From: JAEZDC01 sp036676415
GTDB lineage: Bacteria > Bacteroidota > Bacteroidia > Chitinophagales > Chitinophagaceae
DNA length: 64,000 bases
Direction: 5' to 3'
Assembly: GCA_036676415.1 (NCBI GenBank)
Contig: JAKFCX010000013.1
Span: 48,644-112,643, forward strand
The position numbers and the translations under genes are program-made. Under the pieces are notes generated by a model. That model was not told the origin of the DNA, did not search any database, and worked only from the letters and a program-made list of their open reading frames with translations. This document shows positions 40,716-47,835 of the stretch, piece by piece (position 1 is the first letter of the stretch; each line of letters begins with the position of its first letter).

Positions 40716-42017
40716 ATGAAACGTTTAAGTTTAATAATCATCCTACTTTCTGTTGCGATTCTCCTGATTGCTCAACCTTCTGCAGTAGCAACTGGAACTA
40801 TAAATCCTCGAAAATTACACCATCCAAAACTTGTGGAACGTGTTTATGAGATGAAGAATAATTCGCTGTTGTGGTATGGTAATGATCACTCATTGCAATT
40901 ACGACAGCAGTTCCTTCGCATACTTGACAGTGCTAAATATGTAGGGCTCAATAAGAGTAGGTACCATTATGAGATGATATCCAAAATCTCCGCTTTCAAT
41001 TTATTTGATTCCCTCGAAACACGAAATAATGATGAATTGTTTACCGATGCCTTAATCACTTATTGCAAAGATTTATACCATGGGTTTGATATTGATAAAT
41101 GGATCAGTTATGATGAGGTGTCACCGGAATATTCGGCGGAAGATAATAGTTACCTGCTGGTAGGTCTTTCATCTATCACTTCTCCCAGTGAATTACATTG
41201 GTTCGTGAATTTTTTGGAGCCAGAAGCCAGAGACTACCAGGAGCTTAAAAAACAACTGAGACCAGTAGTTGATTCCGGGCCGATTGATAAACTTAAAAAA
41301 CTGAATCAATCAATCAATCTGCTCAGGTGGATCAAGCATTTCAAGTTTAACGAGTATGTTGTGGTGAATACCGCTTCTGCTGTTTTAAGATATTATGTTG
41401 CAGACACTGCTAATCTTAGGATGAAGACTGTGGTAGGGAAGTTAGAAACGCAAACTCCACGATTTTCGGCTTATTGCAATGAAGTAGTTCTTTATCCCTA
41501 CTGGCATGTACCCTTCAGCATTGCTGTAAATGAAATATTACCGGCAGTAAAGAGAAGTCGTTCATACCTGGCAAGCAGGAATTTGCAGGTTATAGATACC
41601 CGTGGAAAAATTGTAGATCCCGCTACTATTAACTGGTCGTTATTGAGTGCCAGGAATTTTCCGTATCAATTCAGGCAATCGACTGGTTGTGATAATGCTC
41701 TTGGGGTAATAAAGTTTAATCTCGCAGACCCCTTCAGTGTATATATGCATGACACTAATAATAAGACTGCTTTTCTTGCCGGGTCAAGATATTTCAGCCA
41801 CGGATGTATACGATTAGAGAAACCTGTGGAGTTGGCACAGGCTTTTTTACCAGGAAAAATTGATACTGAATTTTTAGAGTCTTGTGAAAAAAATCAGAAG
41901 CCTGTTTTTTTAAAGCTTTCAACACCGATTCCTGTATTTGTGGTATATATGACTGCAGAGTATGAAGCTGACGGGACAGTTAAGTTTTTAAAAGACGTTT
42001 ATCATTTGCTGAAGTGA
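40716..42017 (+). CDS. L,D-transpeptidase (YkuD domain)
   Basis: This 433-residue exported enzyme is expected to form 3-3 peptidoglycan cross-links or attach proteins to murein. The signal sequence MKRLSLIIILLSVAILLIAQ is followed by a long alpha-helical N-terminal region (about 30-220) as in YcbB/LdtD-type proteins. The YkuD catalytic domain has His362 and nucleophile Cys364 in YFSHGCIRLEKPVELAQ, after VVGKLETQTPRFS. Compared with E. coli LdtD (about 615 residues) it is shorter and no separate peptidoglycan-binding domain is obvious. ATG at 40716. A probable bidirectional terminator follows. Confidence 0.9.
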   Translation: MKRLSLIIILLSVAILLIAQPSAVATGTINPRKLHHPKLVERVYEMKNNSLLWYGNDHSLQLRQQFLRILDSAKYVGLNKSRYHYEMISKISAFNLFDSLETRNNDELFTDALITYCKDLYHGFDIDKWISYDEVSPEYSAEDNSYLLVGLSSITSPSELHWFVNFLEPEARDYQELKKQLRPVVDSGPIDKLKKLNQSINLLRWIKHFKFNEYVVVNTASAVLRYYVADTANLRMKTVVGKLETQTPRFSAYCNEVVLYPYWHVPFSIAVNEILPAVKRSRSYLASRNLQVIDTRGKIVDPATINWSLLSARNFPYQFRQSTGCDNALGVIKFNLADPFSVYMHDTNNKTAFLAGSRYFSHGCIRLEKPVELAQAFLPGKIDTEFLESCEKNQKPVFLKLSTPIPVFVVYMTAEYEADGTVKFLKDVYHLLK

Positions 42018-42052
42018 CCCAATGAGTATTTACTTTTCATAGCCAAATAAAA

Positions 42053-42088
42053 AGCTCCGCCACACAACTGCAGCGGAGCCCATTTTTC
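42053..42088. terminator. Probable terminator between L,D-transpeptidase gene and hsp20
   Basis: A 7-bp stem GCTCCGC/GCGGAGC with a 12-nt loop is preceded by an A-run and followed by CCATTTTT. It sits between convergent genes. Confidence 0.62.
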
Positions 42089-42107
42089 TATCCTCACCTG
42101 AGGATGT

Positions 42108-42551
42108 TTACTTTACAGCAATATGCTTAGTTGCTGCTTTTTGTTGAGCCTCCTCTCTTTTTGGTAGAGCAAGCTTCAACACACCATCTTCATACCTTGC
42201 TTCAATGTTTTCTTTTTTTACATCGTCAGGTATGGTAAATGTTCTTGAAAAAGATGCATAATTATACTCCTGCTTTGTCATTCTACCTTCTTTCTTTTCA
42301 TCATGCATTTCATTTTCTGCACTAATGGTAAGAAGGTTTCCTTCAATATCAATATTAAAATCATCTTTCTTCATTCCCGGTACTGCTACAGATAACTCAA
42401 ATGCTGTTTTTGTTTCCGTAATGTTCACTGCAGGTACAGTTAGCATCTTTCCAAATAAACTGCCATTATCAAACCACTCATTCCAGGGTTTAATAAAATC
42501 ATCAAATACAGAAGGCAGCATTCCTGTATTGCGTGTTAACATTTTTGACAT
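42108..42551 (-). CDS. Hsp20/alpha-crystallin small heat-shock protein
   Basis: This 147-residue ATP-independent chaperone holds unfolding proteins. The alpha-crystallin domain covers about 40-135: VPAVNITETKTAFELSVAVPGMKKDDFNIDIEGNLLTISAE, then FSRTFTIPDDVKKENIEARYEDGVLKLALPK, which contains the family's GVLxLxLPK signature. ATG at 42551. Unusually for this genome the start is preceded by a strong Shine-Dalgarno (see 42557-42564). It is divergent from the YtxH operon, consistent with a shared stress region of 219 bp. Confidence 0.95.
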   Translation of the reverse strand: MSKMLTRNTGMLPSVFDDFIKPWNEWFDNGSLFGKMLTVPAVNITETKTAFELSVAVPGMKKDDFNIDIEGNLLTISAENEMHDEKKEGRMTKQEYNYASFSRTFTIPDDVKKENIEARYEDGVLKLALPKREEAQQKAATKHIAVK

Positions 42552-42556
42552 ATATG

Positions 42557-42564
42557 CCTCCTTT
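42557..42564 (-). promoter_or_regulatory. Strong Shine-Dalgarno before hsp20
   Basis: The minus strand reads AAAGGAGG about 5 nt before the ATG at 42551, near-perfect complementarity to the 16S anti-SD. Most other genes here lack such a site. Confidence 0.8.
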
Positions 42565-42770
42565 TTTACGGTGTAAATGTATACTCAATGGATACCGGAA
42601 AACAATCTCAAAAATCATTTTACTTTTAGAAAATTCGGTGTATATATAAATGGAGGATGACTTTTTCCAGGAACCAATAATATCAGAATTTTACTCCCAA
42701 AATTCTATGAGAATCATCATTTATTTTCGGGTGTTGTGCAGTTACCTTGTACACATTAAATCAGTTTTTT

Positions 42771-42968
42771 ATGAACAACACATCTAAAGTACTCGTAGCC
42801 CTGGCAGCTGGTGCTGTTGCAGGTGCAGTATTGGGAATTTTGTTTGCTCCTGCAAAAGGTGAAGAAACAAGAGACACGATCATAAAAAAGGGAAAGCAGT
42901 TTGCTGAGGATATCAGCAATAAATTAAAATCTGCTGCAGATAGTATGAAAGAAGAAGCTTTTAATTGA
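42771..42968 (+). CDS. YtxH-domain small membrane protein
   Basis: This 65-residue protein from ATG 42771 (MNNTSKVLVALAAGAVAGAVLGILFAPAKG) has one glycine/alanine-rich transmembrane segment, the FAPAKGEETRD junction typical of YtxH proteins, and a charged amphipathic tail (IIKKGKQFAEDISNKLKSAADSMKEEAFN). YtxH proteins are often stress-induced. It is the first gene of a tight plus-strand run: the holin-X gene starts 6 bp after its stop. Confidence 0.85.
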   Translation: MNNTSKVLVALAAGAVAGAVLGILFAPAKGEETRDTIIKKGKQFAEDISNKLKSAADSMKEEAFN

Positions 42969-42973
42969 ACACT

Positions 42974-43330
42974 ATGCAAGACTCATTCGTAAAAGCAGAA
43001 GAATTTGCTGGCCATCTGAAAGACTATGTGAACAACAGGATATCATCACTAAAACTGCAAACAGCGGAGAAGACCTCAAAGTTTTTTTCTAATCTTATTG
43101 CAGTAACTATCGTTGCAGCTATCATGCTGGTGTTTGTAATATTTGTTAGCCTGGCAGCAGCTTATGCACTGAGCAATTGGCTGGGTGAGAGTTATTCAGG
43201 GTTTCTCATTGTAGGGGTGATATGGCTATTAATCGCAACAATTATTTGGGTAAGCAGGGAGCGTTTATTACGAATGCCTATTATGAATAAAATGCTTCAC
43301 GAAATGTTTAAAGATGAGGAAGATTCATAA
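42974..43330 (+). CDS. Holin-X/DUF1469-type membrane protein
   Basis: This 118-residue protein from ATG 42974 (MQDSFVKAEEFAGHLKDYVNNRISSLKLQTAEK) has an amphipathic N-terminal helix followed by two transmembrane helices (FSNLIAVTIVAAIMLVFVIFVSLAAAYALS and YSGFLIVGVIWLLIATIIWV) and a short charged tail. This matches the 'phage holin family / Actinobacteriota holin X' group, which in Bacteroidota is a chromosomal stress-operon gene and not evidence of a prophage. It overlaps the next gene by 17 bp. Confidence 0.82.
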   Translation: MQDSFVKAEEFAGHLKDYVNNRISSLKLQTAEKTSKFFSNLIAVTIVAAIMLVFVIFVSLAAAYALSNWLGESYSGFLIVGVIWLLIATIIWVSRERLLRMPIMNKMLHEMFKDEEDS

Positions 43331-43577
43331 TATACACGATCTGCAGCTGGAACAAAAATTTTTGCATCATAGAAAGCTCCAACTGGAGAAAGAATTGCAG
43401 CACGACTGGAATGATGTGAAACATTTATTTACGGATGCCGGCAATTCTTTCTTTGGTGATGTAAAAAGAAAGTATGCATCAAATATCTTGTCCAAAGGCC
43501 TTTCTATTGGTGCAGGCATCCTGGCAACAAAATTTGGCGGCAAAATTGGTAGTAAGGTTTTCAGCTGGTTAAAGTAG
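43314..43577 (+). CDS. Small hypothetical protein of the YtxH operon
   Basis: This 87-residue protein from ATG 43314 (MRKIHNIHDLQLEQKFLHHRKLQLEKELQHDW) lies within the end of the preceding gene. It has a highly charged helical N-terminus and a Gly/Ala-rich C-terminal hydrophobic stretch with a glycine-zipper look (LSIGAGILATKFGGKIGSKVFSWLK). I know no function. Translational coupling through the 17-bp overlap and gene order place it with the YtxH and holin-X proteins in the envelope. Confidence 0.78.
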   Translation: MRKIHNIHDLQLEQKFLHHRKLQLEKELQHDWNDVKHLFTDAGNSFFGDVKRKYASNILSKGLSIGAGILATKFGGKIGSKVFSWLK

Positions 43578-43592
43578 CTTAGCTGATTAAAT

Positions 43593-44777
43593 ATGCCTGC
43601 AAGAAATATTCCGGGTGCAACTAAATTATATACTGCGTACAATTCCATTCAGCTGGTGCGTGGTGGAAAAGATTATTTCCACTTGCTGGAAGAGATCATT
43701 AATAAAGCCAGGCATACCTTTCATCTGCAAACCTATATATACGACGGGGATGAAACAGGTACCAGGGTGGCTACAGCATTAAAGAATGCAGCGATTCGTG
43801 GTGTTAAAGTGTATCTACTCGTAGATGGGTACGCTTCTCAGGATTTATCTAAAGACTTCATTGCCGATCTGCGATCCTCTGGTGTAGAATTCCGTTGGTT
43901 TGAACCGATATTAAAAAGTCGCCATTTTTATTTTGGAAGAAGACTCCACATCAAGCTTGCTGTTGCCGATGGGTGTTACAGTCTGGTCGGTGGCATAAAC
44001 ATCAGTAACAAGTATAATGATATGCCGGAGATTCCTGCATGGCTGGATTGGGCTGTGTTGAGTAAGGGAGAAGTATCGGCCCAACTACACAGTATTGCAG
44101 TCCGAATATGGAACAGGAGTAACCTGAATCCCCAAAAAAGGAAAATTAAAGATGCTTTGCCAGAGATGCCCTTACCGAAGGAAGAATGCAATGTAAGGGT
44201 AAGAGTAAATGATTGGGTGAGGGGCAGAAACCAGATCAGCAGGAGTTATCTCGAGATGTTGAGGAATGCAAAGCATTCAGTAATGATCATGTCAAGTTAT
44301 TTTTTGCCTGGCCGTGCCATCAAAAGAAATATGATGGATGCTGTGAAGAGAGGAGTGAAGGTAAAAATCATCATTGCAGGTTATTCCGATGTAATGGTGG
44401 CCAAACATGCCGAACGTTGGATGTATGCCTGGCTGTTTCGTCATGGCATTGAGATATACGAGTATCAGAAGAATGTGTTGCATGCAAAGATCAGCACGTT
44501 TGATGGTAAATGGGTAACGGTTGGATCTTACAACCTGAATAACATCAGTGCTTTTGCAAGCATAGAATTGAATCTTGATATCTTGAATGATGATTTTGCT
44601 CAGAAAGCTGAATCTGCATTACAAAAGATCATTGACGAAGATTGCAAACTGGTGGTGAAAGATGAGTTCTCCAAAAAGAATCACCTGCTCATGCAATTCT
44701 GGCAATGGGTATGCTACCAGGTAATCCAGGTTTCTTTTTTTCTTTTTACCTTTTATTTTAAACGTAGGGGTGATTAA
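43593..44777 (+). CDS. Phospholipase D-like protein / cardiolipin synthase type
   Basis: This 394-residue enzyme of the PLD superfamily has two HKD motifs: HIKLAVADGCYSLVGGINISN in the first half and HAKISTFDGKWVTVGSYNLNN in the second. Each is HxKx4D, with the downstream GG/GS-N. Cardiolipin synthases of this class join two phosphatidylglycerols. A hydrophobic C-terminal segment (VCYQVIQVSFFLFTFYF) could touch the membrane, but the long N-terminal anchors of classical Cls are missing, so ClsB-like or a different phospholipid reaction is possible. It lies 15 bp after the previous gene and appears to be the last gene of the YtxH operon. Confidence 0.88.
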   Translation: MPARNIPGATKLYTAYNSIQLVRGGKDYFHLLEEIINKARHTFHLQTYIYDGDETGTRVATALKNAAIRGVKVYLLVDGYASQDLSKDFIADLRSSGVEFRWFEPILKSRHFYFGRRLHIKLAVADGCYSLVGGINISNKYNDMPEIPAWLDWAVLSKGEVSAQLHSIAVRIWNRSNLNPQKRKIKDALPEMPLPKEECNVRVRVNDWVRGRNQISRSYLEMLRNAKHSVMIMSSYFLPGRAIKRNMMDAVKRGVKVKIIIAGYSDVMVAKHAERWMYAWLFRHGIEIYEYQKNVLHAKISTFDGKWVTVGSYNLNNISAFASIELNLDILNDDFAQKAESALQKIIDEDCKLVVKDEFSKKNHLLMQFWQWVCYQVIQVSFFLFTFYFKRRGD

Positions 44778-45790
44778 TTGCCCTTTATTCTCCTGACCAG
44801 TGCTTTGAAAGTTTCTTTGTTCCACCTGGCAAATCTTCCTCTTTGTACTGCAGTGATATTTCCCTTGTGCTGAACAAAATAGTGAAATACAAATTTTTCA
44901 TTCGGGTCGTGCCATCCTACAATTTGCCCAAATCGAAGATCATTAAAGACCAATGTATCGTTCCAGTTTTGTATCGTATAAAATCCCTGCGAAAAACGTT
45001 TCAGGTTATCGAGGCTTCTTTTTTCTTCATTGGTGGCTACTGTTGAAAGCAGATGATCGTTTTTGGGGAAATAAGCAAACTGAATAGTGTCCTTTGAATC
45101 AAATACAGAACGATAACCTGAATATAATCCACTGTCACTGGCAGCTACCACATACCATAGCCATGAATTGAGTGGAGTAGGAGTAGTGAAGTATTGGTTG
45201 TAACTGATGTTTTCTTTTTTCAGAATAGTTCTTACTTCAGCATCAACCGTTAATTTATTGAAACTGCAGTAACCCAGGTAAACGATCGGTGCAATAATGC
45301 CGAACTTATGCCAGAACTTTCTTTTTACGTCTGTTGATCTCCTGATGAGCAACATTACTGCAGCTAATACCACGGTAATTGTAAAGAATGGGTCGAAAAC
45401 ATAAAGGGTATTGAAAGAAAATCTTCCATGATGAAATGGTTCCAATAATCCAACACCATAATTATTGAAAGTGTCGATGAGCATATGGCTTCCCAGCTGT
45501 ATCGCAAAAAATAATATCCAGTGGGCATAATCGATTCCTATTGAGCGATGACGTTTAAATGCAAACCATGAAAGTAAAGGAGCCAGCAGTAGCATGAATA
45601 AAATAGAGTGAGTAAAACCCCTGTGAGCCAGGAGATTTTTATCCATTGTGAGCCATAGGGAAGCAATAAAATCGAAATCGGGAATACTGTTGGCAAAAGC
45701 ACCCCAGGCCATTCCACGTTTCCCAAGCTTCTTTCCAGCAATAGCATCACCGATGATGGCTCCTACAGCAATATGGGTTAATGAATCCAT
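44774..45790 (-). CDS. YdjM-like membrane-bound metal-dependent hydrolase
   Basis: This 338-residue inner-membrane protein of the YdjM (PF04307) family has the N-terminal metal-binding pattern SLTHIAVGAIIG ... NSIPDFDF ... HRGFTHSIL, with His, Asp and His residues at the family positions. Several helices follow, including HWILFFAIQLGSHMLIDTFNNYGVG. The C-terminal 150 residues are soluble and not part of the core domain. Substrate unknown. It is convergent with the PLD gene with a 4-bp overlap and is the third gene of a minus-strand run after tpl and the DUF1003 gene (9-bp gap). Confidence 0.87.
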   Translation of the reverse strand: MDSLTHIAVGAIIGDAIAGKKLGKRGMAWGAFANSIPDFDFIASLWLTMDKNLLAHRGFTHSILFMLLLAPLLSWFAFKRHRSIGIDYAHWILFFAIQLGSHMLIDTFNNYGVGLLEPFHHGRFSFNTLYVFDPFFTITVVLAAVMLLIRRSTDVKRKFWHKFGIIAPIVYLGYCSFNKLTVDAEVRTILKKENISYNQYFTTPTPLNSWLWYVVAASDSGLYSGYRSVFDSKDTIQFAYFPKNDHLLSTVATNEEKRSLDNLKRFSQGFYTIQNWNDTLVFNDLRFGQIVGWHDPNEKFVFHYFVQHKGNITAVQRGRFARWNKETFKALVRRIKGN

Positions 45791-45799
45791 GCAATAAAA

Positions 45800-46342
45800 T
45801 TATGCATGCTTGTGTTTTACCAATGCTTTTATTTCTTCCATTAATTCAAGCTGCAGTTTTTGAATATCAAAAAGCGTTCTCATTTGATCGGCAATCAATA
45901 TATCCATTTTCTGGTGCATGTTCCTGATCTCGATCTCGGCTTTCAGATTCACCATATAATCATTTATGGCCCTTTGCCGGTCTTTCTCTTCTTTCCGGTT
46001 CTGGCTCATCATAATAACAGGAGCCTGGATGGCAGCAATGGTTGAAAGTATCAGGTTTAAAAAAATGAATGGAAACGGATCAAATGGTTTCGAAAGCAGG
46101 TAAATGTTTATCGACATCCATAGTACCATGAACAGTGCAAAAAGGGAGATAAACTTCCAGCTTCCACCAAACGATGCTACTTTATCGGCCAGTTTACTGG
46201 TAAAAGCCGGATGTTTATCTTCAAACTCAGATAGTTTAGCTGAGATCAGCTCCTCTTCCTTAACGGCATTTACAACCAATTCGTTCAACTTCTGGAGATG
46301 ATCATTTTCGGTTTTAAGTAGTATGCTCAGTTTATCTTTCAT
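45800..46342 (-). CDS. DUF1003 membrane protein
   Basis: This 180-residue protein of the DUF1003 family has the conserved ADKVASFGGSWKFI at the start of the membrane region. Two transmembrane helices follow (FISLFALFMVLWMSINIYLL and FPFIFLNLILSTIAAIQAPVIMMSQNR) with the family's IQAPVIMMSQNRKEEKDR junction, then a long C-terminal coiled-coil-like helix (MVNLKAEIEIRNMHQKMDIL). Function unknown. ATG at 46342 is one base after the tpl stop (46344), so it is translationally coupled to it. Confidence 0.9.
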   Translation of the reverse strand: MKDKLSILLKTENDHLQKLNELVVNAVKEEELISAKLSEFEDKHPAFTSKLADKVASFGGSWKFISLFALFMVLWMSINIYLLSKPFDPFPFIFLNLILSTIAAIQAPVIMMSQNRKEEKDRQRAINDYMVNLKAEIEIRNMHQKMDILIADQMRTLFDIQKLQLELMEEIKALVKHKHA

Positions 46343-46343
46343 T

Positions 46344-47729
46344 CTATAGTTTTCTGAATCTTGCCTGGAAGAATCTTAAATACTTTGGCTCGAATGTCAT
46401 GTCCAATCCTTTGATCTTATTTCTTCTTTGATATACCCTTGCTACCGATTCTGCAATAACATCCATGTGTGCCTGTGTATATACTCTTCGTGGAATTGTT
46501 AATCTTACCAGTTCGAGTTTCGGATAATAATGATCTCCTGTTTTTGCATTTCTTCCGGCAGAAACAATTCCTCTTTCCATAGTCCTGATGCCTGATTCAA
46601 TATATAATTCTGCCGCTAATGACTGGGCTGGAAATTTATCCTGTGATACATGTGGCAAAAACTTTTTCGCATCAATAAAAATTCCATGCCCGCCAACCGG
46701 TAATACAATTGGAATATCATACTTCAGCAATTGTTCACCCAAATACAATACTTGTCCTATCCTGGCCCTGATATGATCATCATGCACCGATTCTTCTATA
46801 CCTATGGCCATGGCTTCCATATCTCTTCCTGCAAGTCCACCATAAGTATGTAATCCTTCATAAACAACCACAAGGTTGCTGGCTTCTTCATACACATCTT
46901 TATCATTAATAGCCAGGAAGCCACCGATGTTTACCAATGCATCTTTCTTCCCGCTGAAAGTTGCTCCATCAGTATAACTGCAGATCTCTTTTACAATAGA
47001 AGCAATACTCTTTCTGTTGTATCCTTTTTCATATTGCTGAATGAAGTATGCATTCTCAGCTATTCTCGTCATATCGAGGAAGATCTTAATGCCATGCTTT
47101 TGCGTAAGAGCCCTTACTTCTTTCAGATTTTCCATTGAAACAGGCTGCCCTCCTGCCATATTCACAGTAACAGCTACACAGATATAAGGAATCTTTTTAG
47201 CGCCATATTTTTTAATAACAGCATTCAACTTATTGATGTCGATATTGCCTTTGAACTTGTGAAGGTTTTCAGGATCATGCGCTTCATCAACAATCACATC
47301 TACAAAAGTTCCACCAGCCAGTTCCTGGTGCAAACGTGTGGTTGTGAAATACATATTGCCGGGAATAATGTCACCTTTTTTAATCAACACCTGCGACAGA
47401 ATATTCTCTGCACCTCTTCCCTGGTGAGTCGGGATCAAATATTTATATCCATAATATTTTATGGCAGCTTTTTCCAGGTTATAGAAGTTTTTACTACCGG
47501 CATAAGCCTCATCACCTAACATCATTCCACTCCATTGCCTGTCACTCATGGCCGAAGTTCCACTATCCGTTAAAAGATCGATATAAACATCTTCCGATTT
47601 CAGTAAAAAAGTATTGTAACCTGCTGTTTTGATTGCTTTTTCCCGTTGCTGCCTTGTAGTCATCTTCAGCAGCTCAACCATCTTTATTTTGAACGGTTCA
47701 GCCCATGATTTCTTTGGTATCTGTTGCAT
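46344..47729 (-). CDS. tpl: Tyrosine phenol-lyase (beta-tyrosinase)
   Basis: This PLP enzyme splits L-tyrosine to phenol, pyruvate and ammonia. It is 461 residues from ATG 47729 (MQQIPKKSWAEPFKIKMVE). The PLP lysine is in TFSGKKDALVNIGGF. Features that separate tyrosine phenol-lyase from tryptophanase are on the tyrosine side: Met-Glu-Arg in RTMERGIVSAGRN, where the Arg contacts the tyrosine ring, and LRFFQARF with Phe where tryptophanase has His. The frame continues upstream to 47780, adding a Tyr-rich LPLYLNSFVKKYY that may be untranslated. It is divergent from the tryptophanase gene at 47836 across 106 bp and begins a run with the DUF1003 and YdjM-like genes. Confidence 0.92.
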   Translation of the reverse strand: MQQIPKKSWAEPFKIKMVELLKMTTRQQREKAIKTAGYNTFLLKSEDVYIDLLTDSGTSAMSDRQWSGMMLGDEAYAGSKNFYNLEKAAIKYYGYKYLIPTHQGRGAENILSQVLIKKGDIIPGNMYFTTTRLHQELAGGTFVDVIVDEAHDPENLHKFKGNIDINKLNAVIKKYGAKKIPYICVAVTVNMAGGQPVSMENLKEVRALTQKHGIKIFLDMTRIAENAYFIQQYEKGYNRKSIASIVKEICSYTDGATFSGKKDALVNIGGFLAINDKDVYEEASNLVVVYEGLHTYGGLAGRDMEAMAIGIEESVHDDHIRARIGQVLYLGEQLLKYDIPIVLPVGGHGIFIDAKKFLPHVSQDKFPAQSLAAELYIESGIRTMERGIVSAGRNAKTGDHYYPKLELVRLTIPRRVYTQAHMDVIAESVARVYQRRNKIKGLDMTFEPKYLRFFQARFRKL

Positions 47730-47773
47730 GTAATATTTTTTTACAAAAGAATTGAGATACAGTGGAAGCATGG

Positions 47774-47821
47774 ATGACACAGGTCATACATTGGATTGAT
47801 AGAAATCTTTTACTTGCTTAA
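47774..47821 (+). CDS. Candidate TnaC-like leader peptide before tryptophanase
   Basis: A 15-codon frame, M-T-Q-V-I-H-W-I-D-R-N-L-L-L-A, starts at ATG 47774, ends at TAA 47819-47821, and stops 14 bp before the tryptophanase ATG. It has a single Trp followed closely by Ile-Asp, as E. coli TnaC has WFNID, but it lacks a proline before the stop. The spacing to tnaA is much shorter than in E. coli. It may be a chance frame. Confidence 0.3.
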   Translation: MTQVIHWIDRNLLLA

Positions 47822-47835
47822 TTAATACAAACGTT

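Noticed and set aside
42974..43330. Possible prophage, because of the holin-family name
   Set aside because: No capsid, tail, lysin or integrase genes are nearby. The gene sits in a YtxH operon typical of chromosomes.
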